DNA from: Muribaculaceae bacterium
Lineage (GTDB): Bacteria > Bacteroidota > Bacteroidia > Bacteroidales > Muribaculaceae
Reading direction: 5' to 3'
DNA length: 7,873 bases
Assembly (NCBI GenBank): GCA_029052265.1
Contig: JAIDJJ010000610.1
Location: forward strand, 1 to 7,873
Below are positions 1 through 5,805 of the stretch, one piece after another. Made by a program: the position numbers and the translations under genes. The first letter of the stretch is position 1. The number at the start of each line of letters is the position of its first letter. The notes under the pieces are model-generated. The model saw only the letters and a list, made by a program, of their open reading frames with translations. It had not been told where the DNA came from and did not search any database.

Positions 1-266
1 GAGGCAAGTAAATATCTCTGACCAGTCCCGGCAGGGCGAGTCTGTGATGAGCCGACAACGCAGGAAATCGGATTATCGACCACTATAAATTCCCACGGCT
101 GCTTGTTTACACCACTCGGCGCACTCATTGCCGCATGCAGGATCGCCGACATCTGATCTGATGAAACCGGCTGATCTGTATATCGTCTTACACTTACACG
201 GCTGAGGATGCTCATATAGGCTTCATTAGTCTTGTATGAATCCGGAATAGCATTCTTGATTTTCAT
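1..266 (-). CDS. Nitroreductase family protein, N-terminal part (runs off left edge)
   Basis: Nitroreductases are FMN-dependent oxidoreductases that use NAD(P)H to reduce nitro compounds, quinones or flavins in the cytoplasm. The ATG is at 266, and 88 codons are present before the window ends, so roughly half the usual length or more is missing. The family's N-terminal flavin-binding region is clear: SVRRYTDQPV at about residues 24-33, where the RRY pattern contacts the FMN phosphate, followed by a helix and APSGVNKQPWEFIVVD at about 52-67. After residue 69 the reading frame stays open but no longer looks like the family (ISCVVGSSQTRPAGTG), while another frame of the same strand reads LPGLVRDIYLP, closer to what I expect. 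A frameshift is therefore possible. The start lies 18 bp after the stop of the SIMPL-domain gene, suggesting one transcript. The family is confident; the substrate cannot be told. Confidence 0.82.
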   Translation of the reverse strand, partial: MKIKNAIPDSYKTNEAYMSILSRVSVRRYTDQPVSSDQMSAILHAAMSAPSGVNKQPWEFIVVDNPISCVVGSSQTRPAGTGQRYLLA

Positions 267-284
267 AATTTTAATTTGTTTTAT

Positions 285-989
285 TTATTTTACAAGATTG
301 TCTTTCGGAGAAAAGAAGTAACGGACCTTCACGCTGTAACGACGAACGATACGGCGAATGTTATCCATTCCCGAACCGCTGTCGAACGACACATTACTGA
401 ACGTAGGAGTCTCATAATAATTCGGACCGTTCTCTATAATTTCATAAGGCATCGTAATAACCATACCTTCATTTTCAGCAATAAATTCAGCTTTTTCCCT
501 TGCGGCATCAAGAGCAGCCTTAAGTCCCTGATGGTTGTAGCTCTCAATCTTTGTATTATCGATTTTTATGATATTGAAGCTTGATACCCCCTTACGGTCT
601 AACTTATCTGAAATTTTCTCGATCTGATTGAAATCCGACACTATTGCCGACAACCTTTTTGCCATCAAGAAATTGGGAGATACGCTACGATTCCGATAGT
701 TGCCCATATCCGACACTACAATCAGTGAATCAGGCACACCCGCCTTATTCAATGCATTACGCACATTATTTTCAATTTCCGATAGTTTTACTATCGTACT
801 GTCGCCAAACAACTTTTCTTTATAATATTCCTCCATACCGATTTCTATGGTAATCCGATCGGGAACAATATTGATCGTAGCAGACCCGATGACCTCAATT
901 GTCGGCACAGAAGACTCCTCTGCATGACAAACCACAGTCACCCCACAAAACATTGCAAGAAGAAAGAAAATCTTAATCATCGTTTTCAT
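285..989 (-). CDS. Exported SIMPL-domain (DUF541, YggE-like) protein
   Basis: A 234-residue protein with a signal peptide: K2 and K6, a hydrophobic stretch at about residues 7-20, and a likely signal peptidase I site after CHA at 21-23. The cysteine context (TVVC) is not a good lipobox, so I expect a periplasmic protein rather than a lipoprotein. The SIMPL domain fills the mature part. It starts with the typical IEVIGSATINIVPDRITIEI strand pair (about 31-50), continues with a helical region containing AALDAAREKAEFIAENEGM (about 154-172), and ends with the SVKVRYFF strand near the C terminus. SIMPL proteins occur in the periplasm or outer membrane of many bacteria. E. coli YggE is linked to oxidative stress tolerance, but no biochemical activity is settled for the family. 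The gene lies 72 bp downstream of vsr on the same strand and 18 bp upstream of the nitroreductase gene. A shared redox or stress role is possible but is only inferred from that neighbour. Confidence 0.87.
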   Translation of the reverse strand: MKTMIKIFFLLAMFCGVTVVCHAEESSVPTIEVIGSATINIVPDRITIEIGMEEYYKEKLFGDSTIVKLSEIENNVRNALNKAGVPDSLIVVSDMGNYRNRSVSPNFLMAKRLSAIVSDFNQIEKISDKLDRKGVSSFNIIKIDNTKIESYNHQGLKAALDAAREKAEFIAENEGMVITMPYEIIENGPNYYETPTFSNVSFDSGSGMDNIRRIVRRYSVKVRYFFSPKDNLVK

Positions 990-1061
990 TTTGTTTCAAT
1001 ATTATGTAAAATTGTAATTGGCATTTAATATTCCCTTTAGACCGCCCGAACCGGGAGTAGT

Positions 1062-1562
1062 TTATTCCTCTTCCCCATACGGAGCAAGAGGTTCAGCTGC
1101 TATTGGAGATTCTGTCATGGGTAATGCATTTTCATGCACACCTTCTCCCGTTATCTCTTCGAAAAGCTTCCGAAGAGTGAAATCCCTCCTCTCCCTGGTC
1201 TTTATATCGCATTCCCACACCCTGATAACTTTCCATCCCATCAACTTGAGTACAGCTGTGTTTGAAACGTCACGTGCCTTGTTATGGCTTATCTTACGTT
1301 CCCAGAAATCGACGTTTGATTTAGGCATTTTATAATACCGGCATCCCTCATGCCCATGCCAGAAACAACCGTCGATAAAGACAACCGTCTTATGCTTTTT
1401 CAGCACAATATCCGGAGAACCCGGAAGTTTACGATTGTTGACACGATAGCGCAATCCTTTTGAGAACAAGAATTTCCTCACCAGTATTTCAGGTTTGGTA
1501 TCTTTTCCCCTTATCGCAGCCATGCAACGGCTACGCTGCTCCGGTGTCATCACATCTGCCAT
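1062..1562 (-). CDS. vsr: Very short patch repair (Vsr) mismatch endonuclease
   Basis: Vsr nicks DNA 5' of the T in T:G mismatches that arise when 5-methylcytosine deaminates, which starts short-patch repair. The 166-residue protein lines up with E. coli Vsr almost from residue 1: MTPEQRSRCMAAIRGKDTKPE (residues 5-25, ending at conserved Glu25), LPGSPDIVL with metal-binding Asp51, and GCFWHGH (65-71) with Trp68, catalytic His69 and His71. The structural zinc site is accounted for by Cys66, His71, Cys74 and Cys118 (in VWEC); the last two are shifted by one residue relative to E. coli. Position 64, His in the E. coli enzyme, is Asp here. The core ends near residue 135, followed by about 30 residues rich in Pro, Ala and Glu that look disordered. 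The ATG at 1562 gives the family's usual N terminus. No cytosine methyltransferase gene, the usual partner, is in the window. It is divergent from fsr across a 186-bp spacer. Confidence 0.95.
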   Translation of the reverse strand: MADVMTPEQRSRCMAAIRGKDTKPEILVRKFLFSKGLRYRVNNRKLPGSPDIVLKKHKTVVFIDGCFWHGHEGCRYYKMPKSNVDFWERKISHNKARDVSNTAVLKLMGWKVIRVWECDIKTRERRDFTLRKLFEEITGEGVHENALPMTESPIAAEPLAPYGEEE

Positions 1563-1696
1563 TCACCAAGTCTACACAATCAAGTTGTATAGTTCAATCT
1601 TTTTTATCACAATCATCCACAAATATCTTCCTGTCCCTTTATTATAACACGAACAATCAGGGTTTGTATTGTACCGGCTGAATGCTTTTCCTCCAA

Positions 1697-1728
1697 TTTG
1701 TATCACCGGAAGATATTTTGTAATTTTG
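1697..1728 (+). promoter_or_regulatory. Bacteroides-type sigma-ABfr promoter for fsr
   Basis: TTTG at 1697-1700 is followed after 20 bp by TAATTTTG at 1721-1728. This is a full match to the Bacteroidota vegetative consensus (-33 TTTG and -7 TAnnTTTG, usually about 19-21 bp apart). Transcription would begin near 1735, leaving a leader of only about 14 nt before the ATG at 1749. The position argues against any fsr start upstream of 1749. Confidence 0.75.
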
Positions 1729-1748
1729 CACCGCAACAATCCATATTC

Positions 1749-2960
1749 ATGAACTTTCTATCAAAACTGAAGAACCTCGCATCGATGCCGGCTTTCCCGA
1801 TATTGCTGGCTCTCTGTGCCTCTCATTGTCTGAACGACCTCCTGCAATCTGTCATCACTGCAGTATACCCTATGCTGAAGACAGACCTTGATCTCAACTT
1901 TGCACAGATCGGGCTCATCACTCTTGTCTATCAGCTTGCCGCCTCCATCTTCCAGCCTGTGGTGGGTTACGCGTTTGACAGACGCCCTTTTGTATACAGT
2001 CTACCTGCCGGCATGTGTTCCACGGCAATAGGAATCATCCTTTTTTCTTACTGCTCCACCCTACCGGGGATCCTGCTGGCAGTATTCATGGTCGGCATCG
2101 GTTCCGCAACACTTCATCCGGAAGCCTCGCGAATAACATCGCTCGCCGGACATGAACGCCGCGGATTCGCACAATCCGTATTTCAGGTAGGAGGCAATTT
2201 CGGTGGTTCTGTAGGCCCATTGCTCGTAGCCGTGATCGTGGCTCCCCACAACAGGCATTACGTAATGTGGTTTCTCATTTTCGCCGCGCTATGCTTCCTT
2301 GCAATGCGTCCCGTATGCAGATGGTATGGAAATTATCTACGTCAATTGAAAGCATCCGACACGAAAAAGGAAAAACATGCAAAGCTCCCGCTTTCAAAGA
2401 AAATGACGATATTCACTATCTGCATAATAATGCTTCTCATTTTCTCGAAATACATATACATGGCGAGCATATCAAGCTACTATACTTTCTATCTGATCGA
2501 CAAGTTTCACGTATCCGTATCACAGTCGCAGATATTCCTTTTCATATTCGTAGTCTCCACAGCCGCCGGCACACTTGTAGGCGGACCCATCGGAGACCGT
2601 TATGGCAGGAAACTTGTGATATGGGTATCTATTTTGGGAACCGCCCCATTTTCATTATTACTTCCCCATGTCGGGCTACCGCTTACAGCCATTCTAAGTT
2701 TTTGTGCCGGCTTCACCCTATCATCGGCATTTCCGGCAATCCTCTTATACGCACAAGAATTGCTTCCTACAAAACTCGGAATGATTTCCGGACTCTTCTT
2801 TGGCTTCGCTTTCGGAGTTGGAGGCATTGCTTCGGCTGTGCTCGGAGAGTTTGCCGACACCTACGGAATAGAGGCAGTATACTACTTCTGTGCATATACA
2901 CCACTGTTGGGAATAATCGCGGTATTTCTCCCGAATCTCAAAAACATACCCCAAAGCTAA
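1749..2960 (+). CDS. fsr: MFS exporter of the fosmidomycin resistance (Fsr) family
   Basis: A 403-residue inner-membrane transporter of the major facilitator superfamily with the usual 12 hydrophobic segments in two halves. Resemblance to E. coli Fsr, a proton-driven exporter that confers fosmidomycin resistance, is strong along the whole length: SHCLNDLLQSVITAVYP (25-41), QIGLITLVYQLAASIFQPVV (53-72), HPEASR (123-128), AQSVFQVGGNFGGSVGPLL (141-159), FSKYIYMASISSYYTFYLI (232-250), the MFS motif-A-like loop GGPIGDRYGRK (278-288), and AQELLP with GMISGLFFGFAFGVGG (335-359). The polar central loop (about 195-220) is Lys-rich. I chose the ATG at 1749 because a 17-codon in-frame extension upstream (TTG at 1698) would lie inside the promoter. 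The gene stands alone on its strand and ends tail to tail with the EamA transporter gene. Its natural substrate in this host is unknown, since family members can export other compounds. Confidence 0.93.
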   Translation: MNFLSKLKNLASMPAFPILLALCASHCLNDLLQSVITAVYPMLKTDLDLNFAQIGLITLVYQLAASIFQPVVGYAFDRRPFVYSLPAGMCSTAIGIILFSYCSTLPGILLAVFMVGIGSATLHPEASRITSLAGHERRGFAQSVFQVGGNFGGSVGPLLVAVIVAPHNRHYVMWFLIFAALCFLAMRPVCRWYGNYLRQLKASDTKKEKHAKLPLSKKMTIFTICIIMLLIFSKYIYMASISSYYTFYLIDKFHVSVSQSQIFLFIFVVSTAAGTLVGGPIGDRYGRKLVIWVSILGTAPFSLLLPHVGLPLTAILSFCAGFTLSSAFPAILLYAQELLPTKLGMISGLFFGFAFGVGGIASAVLGEFADTYGIEAVYYFCAYTPLLGIIAVFLPNLKNIPQS

Positions 2961-3931
2961 TTCTTGGAGCTCTCAATATGATTAAGCGCGATGCGGCGTT
3001 TTTTGCCGATGTTTGTAAGCACCATTCCGGCGACTATTATGAGCATCGCGCCTACCTGTATCCATTTCAGGTGGTCGAGTCCCATCAACACTGCGGAGAT
3101 TGTCGCAAACACAGGAAGTAAATATTGATAAATCGAAACCATTTCCGAACCTATATCCTTTATTGCCGGCTGAACAAGAAAGTAAGCTATGAAGGTAGGA
3201 CAAAGGAGAATGAAACCGATTTCAATCCAGGGGATAAACTTTTCCGTATGGATGATGGGCATTTTATCGAAGCCGACAGTAAGGGCGATTGCCGGGATGG
3301 CGGCGAAAAGGAACACCCATCGCAGCATTGTGACCGGACGATATGTATGGCTCGGTCCTTCAAGTATGACAAGATAGAACGCATAGCAAATACATGAAGC
3401 AATGGCAAGCAGGATACCGATAAGATTGTTTTTTCCTGCGTCTCCTCCCCCGGCGGCAAGTATGACAACTGCGGCACCGACAAACGACACCACAATACCG
3501 AGATACTCAAGTTTAGATGGGCGACGATGAAGAAATATAACCCCCATAAGAATTACAAATAAAGGAGGCAATGTCATGATTATCGACACATCAATCGGAT
3601 TGGCATATTTCAGCGACATCACAAAGAGATAGATGAAGCCGAAAAGACCGACCGTTCCTCCGAGCACAATTTTTTTCCAGTCATGTCGGCAGATTTTATC
3701 GCAATGCACAAAAAGAGAAACGAGCCAGAATAATATGCATCCACCTATCAGACGTACCGCCGTCACTCCTTCAGAACTCATCCACTCCGGTATAAGGGCT
3801 TTAGTTACTGACACATTGACTCCCCAAAAAATAGTGGATATCAATATGCAGGCATTCCCCACAAGGAATTTTCCGACATTCGGTCTGCGATTATTATTCA
3901 AGGGTAAATTATGTTGTAATGAATCATCCAT
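2957..3931 (-). CDS. EamA/DMT-family transporter (drug/metabolite transporter)
   Basis: A 324-residue membrane protein with about ten hydrophobic segments arranged as two EamA repeats, at roughly residues 25-160 and 169-308, separated by a Gly-rich link (AAGGGDAGKNN). Typical features are the start of the first repeat (STIFWGVNVSVTKALIP), RLIGG in segment 2, LPPLFVILMGVIFLHRRPS closing segment 4, and, in the second repeat, YQYLLPVFATISAVLMG, which matches the family's conserved late-repeat pattern. The tail is basic (GKKRR), as expected for a cytoplasmic C terminus. The DMT superfamily moves small solutes such as amino acids, nucleobases and drugs, usually by export; nothing here tells which. 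The gene stands alone: its ATG is 108 bp downstream of the rfbC stop, and its TAG overlaps the TAA of fsr. The N-terminal 20 residues are polar and Asn-rich, and a later start is conceivable but has no better support. Confidence 0.92.
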   Translation of the reverse strand: MDDSLQHNLPLNNNRRPNVGKFLVGNACILISTIFWGVNVSVTKALIPEWMSSEGVTAVRLIGGCILFWLVSLFVHCDKICRHDWKKIVLGGTVGLFGFIYLFVMSLKYANPIDVSIIMTLPPLFVILMGVIFLHRRPSKLEYLGIVVSFVGAAVVILAAGGGDAGKNNLIGILLAIASCICYAFYLVILEGPSHTYRPVTMLRWVFLFAAIPAIALTVGFDKMPIIHTEKFIPWIEIGFILLCPTFIAYFLVQPAIKDIGSEMVSIYQYLLPVFATISAVLMGLDHLKWIQVGAMLIIVAGMVLTNIGKKRRIALNHIESSKN

Positions 3932-4000
3932 ATTGATTTTTTATATTTCTGTTTCATATTAACAACATTTTACACCGTGGGAGGGTTGTGAAGTTGTGCG

Positions 4001-4036
4001 TTGTCAGTTGTCAGCCTGGTCAGACATCTCTGACAA
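4001..4036. repeat. TTGTCAG direct repeats with inverted copies downstream of rfbC
   Basis: TTGTCAG occurs twice in tandem (4001-4007 and 4008-4014), and its complement CTGACAA lies at 4030-4036. Nested inside, GTCAGA (4019-4024) and TCTGAC (4029-4034) can form a 6-bp stem with a 4-nt loop. On the minus strand this lies 4-21 nt beyond the rfbC stop, so it may act as a weak transcript end, but no T-run follows it. Confidence 0.5.
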
Positions 4037-4039
4037 TAA

Positions 4040-4600
4040 TCAACGGACAACGCTAAACGGAGATTCGAAGTCTTTTAGACGGGGATGCTTCCGGTCTTTT
4101 TCTGAAAGAATAGCCTCGTCAAGGGTAATCCCCCAATCTATTCCGAGTGTAGGGTCAGCGATGGAGATACCTCCGTCGGATTCCGGATGATAGTAGTTGT
4201 CACACTTGTACTGGAAAACCGCAACGTCGCTCAGAACCGCGAAACCGTGCGCGAAACCGCGCGGAATGAAGAACTGGCGGTGATTGTCTTCGGTCAGCAG
4301 GCACGACACATGTTTCCCGTAGGTCGGTGACCCCTTGCGGATATCGACAGCCACGTCAAGTACAGCACCTTTCACGCAGCGCACAAGCTTAGCCTGTGCG
4401 TATGGCGGACGCTGGAAATGCAGTCCACGCATCACACCACGTGTGGAGCACGACTCGTTGTCCTGTACGAAATCCACGGGGCATACCTTTTCATCAAACT
4501 CCCTTTTGGAATAGCTCTCGAAGAAGTATCCCCGGGCATCATTGAATATGCGCGGCTCGATTATAACCACGCCTTCTATGTCAGTCTTTATTGTTTCCAT
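4040..4600 (-). CDS. rfbC: dTDP-4-dehydrorhamnose 3,5-epimerase
   Basis: Cytoplasmic RmlC enzyme that epimerises C3 and C5 of dTDP-4-keto-6-deoxyglucose, the third step to dTDP-L-rhamnose for surface polysaccharides. At 186 residues the length is normal. Visible features, numbered from the chosen start, are IEPRIFNDARGYFFESY (14-30), the catalytic base His61 in RGLHFQ, Lys71 in the substrate pocket, PRGFAHGFAVLSD (113-125) of the cupin core, the catalytic Tyr131 in QYKCDNYY, and LSEKDRKHP (165-173) with a conserved Asp. I prefer the ATG at 4600 because METIKTDIEG is the family's usual start. Another in-frame ATG at 4615 would add five residues (MNSCK) and lies inside an AT-rich inverted repeat. 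The gene follows rfbA by about 27-42 bp depending on the start, so the two are almost surely one operon. Its product needs rfbD, which is not in the window. Confidence 0.96.
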   Translation of the reverse strand: METIKTDIEGVVIIEPRIFNDARGYFFESYSKREFDEKVCPVDFVQDNESCSTRGVMRGLHFQRPPYAQAKLVRCVKGAVLDVAVDIRKGSPTYGKHVSCLLTEDNHRQFFIPRGFAHGFAVLSDVAVFQYKCDNYYHPESDGGISIADPTLGIDWGITLDEAILSEKDRKHPRLKDFESPFSVVR

Positions 4601-4608
4601 TTTACATG

Positions 4609-4645
4609 AATTCATAATTTATAATGCATTATGAATTATGAATTA
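4609..4645. repeat. AT-rich palindrome and ATTATGA tandem between rfbA and rfbC
   Basis: AATTCATAAT (4609-4618) and ATTATGAATT (4628-4637) form a perfect 10-bp inverted repeat with a 9-bp spacer, overlapping the perfect palindrome ATAATGCATTAT (4621-4632). The unit ATTATGA is repeated in tandem at 4628-4634 and 4635-4641. The element runs up to the rfbA stop codon. A hairpin here could adjust the amount of rfbC made relative to rfbA, but this is inferred from position only. Confidence 0.55.
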
Positions 4646-5539
4646 ATTAAACTTCTGCAGTTTAGATTCGTCGGCGATCTTCATAAGGTATTGACCGTAC
4701 TGGTTTTTCAACATGGGTTTTGCAAGCTCGCGAAGCTTGTCGGCGGTGATCCAACCGTTGGCATAGGCGATCCCTTCGAGACACGCAATCTTAAGTCCCT
4801 GACGTTTCTCCAGCACCTCCACGTAGATCGATGCCTCGGCAAGAGAGTCGTGCGTGCCGGTGTCAAGCCATGCAAACCCCCGGGGCAATTTCCGCACTTT
4901 CAAATCTCCATCCTTAAGAAATGCCTGATTTACTGCTGTGATTTCCAACTCGCCGCGTGCAGAAGGCTTGATATTGGCGGCTATGTCGACCACTTTATTA
5001 GGATAGAAGTAGAGACCGACCACGGCATAATTCGATTTCGGATATTCCGGCTTCTCCTCAATCGACAGACAGTTCCCATCATTGTCAAATTCAGCTACTC
5101 CATACCGCTCGGGATCATTGACCCAATAACCGAACACTGTTGCCTTTCCGCACGCTTCAACATTTTCAACCGCTTCTTTCAGTATACCGGAGAATCCTGC
5201 TCCGTGAAAAATATTGTCACCGAGCACCAGACACGCGGAATCATCGCCGATAAAATCCTTGCCAATTATAAACGCCTGTGCGAGACCGTCAGGACTGGGC
5301 TGTTCGGCATATGAGAAATGCACACCGTAATCCGAACCATCGCCGAGCAGACGTTTGAATCCCGGAAGATCTTGTGGAGTAGATATGATGAGTATATCTC
5401 GTATTCCGGCAAGCATGAGAGTCGATACCGGATAATACACCATCGGTTTGTCGTAGATGGGAAGCATCTGCTTTGAGACGCCTTTAGTAATGGGATACAA
5501 CCGGGTGCCGGAGCCGCCCGCCAGTACTATTCCTTTCAT
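4643..5539 (-). CDS. rfbA: Glucose-1-phosphate thymidylyltransferase
   Basis: Cytoplasmic RmlA enzyme joining dTTP and glucose 1-phosphate to give dTDP-glucose and pyrophosphate, the first and normally feedback-controlled step of dTDP-L-rhamnose synthesis. The 298 residues match the usual length (about 290-300). The nucleotide-binding loop LAGGSGTRLYPIT (6-18) with Arg13 is intact, as are SKQMLPIYDKPM (22-33), the sugar-nucleotide pocket EQPSPDGLAQA (79-89), LGDNIFHG (106-113) with metal-binding Asp108, EEKPEYPKSNYAVVGLYFY (161-179), GELEIT (196-201) and WLDTGTHDSL (224-233) with the second metal Asp226. The ATG at 5539 gives the standard MKGIVLAGG start. rfbC follows at once on the same strand. 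rfbB and rfbD, often next to these genes in Bacteroidales, do not follow: the next gene downstream is a transporter. A 266-bp spacer lies upstream and presumably holds its promoter. Confidence 0.98.
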   Translation of the reverse strand: MKGIVLAGGSGTRLYPITKGVSKQMLPIYDKPMVYYPVSTLMLAGIRDILIISTPQDLPGFKRLLGDGSDYGVHFSYAEQPSPDGLAQAFIIGKDFIGDDSACLVLGDNIFHGAGFSGILKEAVENVEACGKATVFGYWVNDPERYGVAEFDNDGNCLSIEEKPEYPKSNYAVVGLYFYPNKVVDIAANIKPSARGELEITAVNQAFLKDGDLKVRKLPRGFAWLDTGTHDSLAEASIYVEVLEKRQGLKIACLEGIAYANGWITADKLRELAKPMLKNQYGQYLMKIADESKLQKFN

Positions 5540-5704
5540 AATTCAAGAGGTTTTTTAGAGTGTAAACGGTCTCACAATAACAACCTCTGACAACCCTTAT
5601 TTATTGTATAAAATGGATTAATGTTCCAAGAATACAATGTGGATATGACACAATTTCGCTTAGGACTTAAGAATATGACATTTAATCAATTGTAGCAATG
5701 TAGC

Positions 5705-5756
5705 AGATTTTTTGAGAAGCGTTCTATTTTCTTAAGTTTTTGTGAGGTGCGTTCCA
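5705..5756. repeat. Two imperfect 22-bp direct repeats spaced 30 bp apart
   Basis: The segments 5705-5726 and 5735-5756 agree at 17 of 22 positions by direct comparison and share the core TTTT...TGAG...GCGTTC.A. The second copy ends at the first base of the hairpin stem at 5756. A further shared octamer, ATATGACA at 5643-5650 and 5673-5680, also recurs at a 30-bp step. Copy number is too low for a CRISPR array; a protein-binding site or a degraded junction is possible. Confidence 0.4.
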
Positions 5757-5791
5757 GATTATAGTGGCTCTCAACCACTATAATCTAGGAA
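5752..5791. terminator. Strong 12-16 bp hairpin, probable transcript end of the ATPase operon
   Basis: AGATTATAGTGG (5756-5767) and CCACTATAATCT (5775-5786) are perfect complements around a 7-nt loop. TTCC (5752-5755) and GGAA (5788-5791) extend the stem across one bulged A at 5787. On the minus strand it begins 14 nt after the stop of the unknown gene, the position expected for a terminator. No T-run follows the stem on either strand, so a rho-independent terminator of the textbook kind is not proven, and it could instead protect RNA 3' ends or mark an island boundary. Confidence 0.5.
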
Positions 5792-5805
5792 AGACAACTT
5801 ATTAT

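Noticed and set aside
1043..1054. CCCG/CGGG mini-hairpin after vsr as a terminator
   Set aside because: The stem is only 4-5 bp and has no T-run, too weak to call.
1698..1748. In-frame TTG extension of fsr by 17 codons
   Set aside because: It lies within the promoter, and the resemblance to Fsr begins only after the ATG at 1749.
2267..3121. Long open frame of 284 codons on the plus strand inside and beyond fsr
   Set aside because: It is a shadow of fsr and of the end of the EamA gene. Its protein is rich in His, Arg and Cys and shows no domain, and both real genes are clear in their own frames.
4631..5314. 227-codon open frame on the plus strand opposite rfbA
   Set aside because: rfbA on the minus strand has every expected motif, and the antisense frame shows nothing recognisable.
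5600..5640. Promoter for rfbA on the minus strand (TTGGAA ... TATACAAT)
   Set aside because: There is no TAnnTTTG element, the spacing is poor, and AT-rich DNA gives such matches by chance.
5641..5790. CRISPR array
   Set aside because: Only two imperfect copies of any unit, no uniform spacers and no cas genes nearby.
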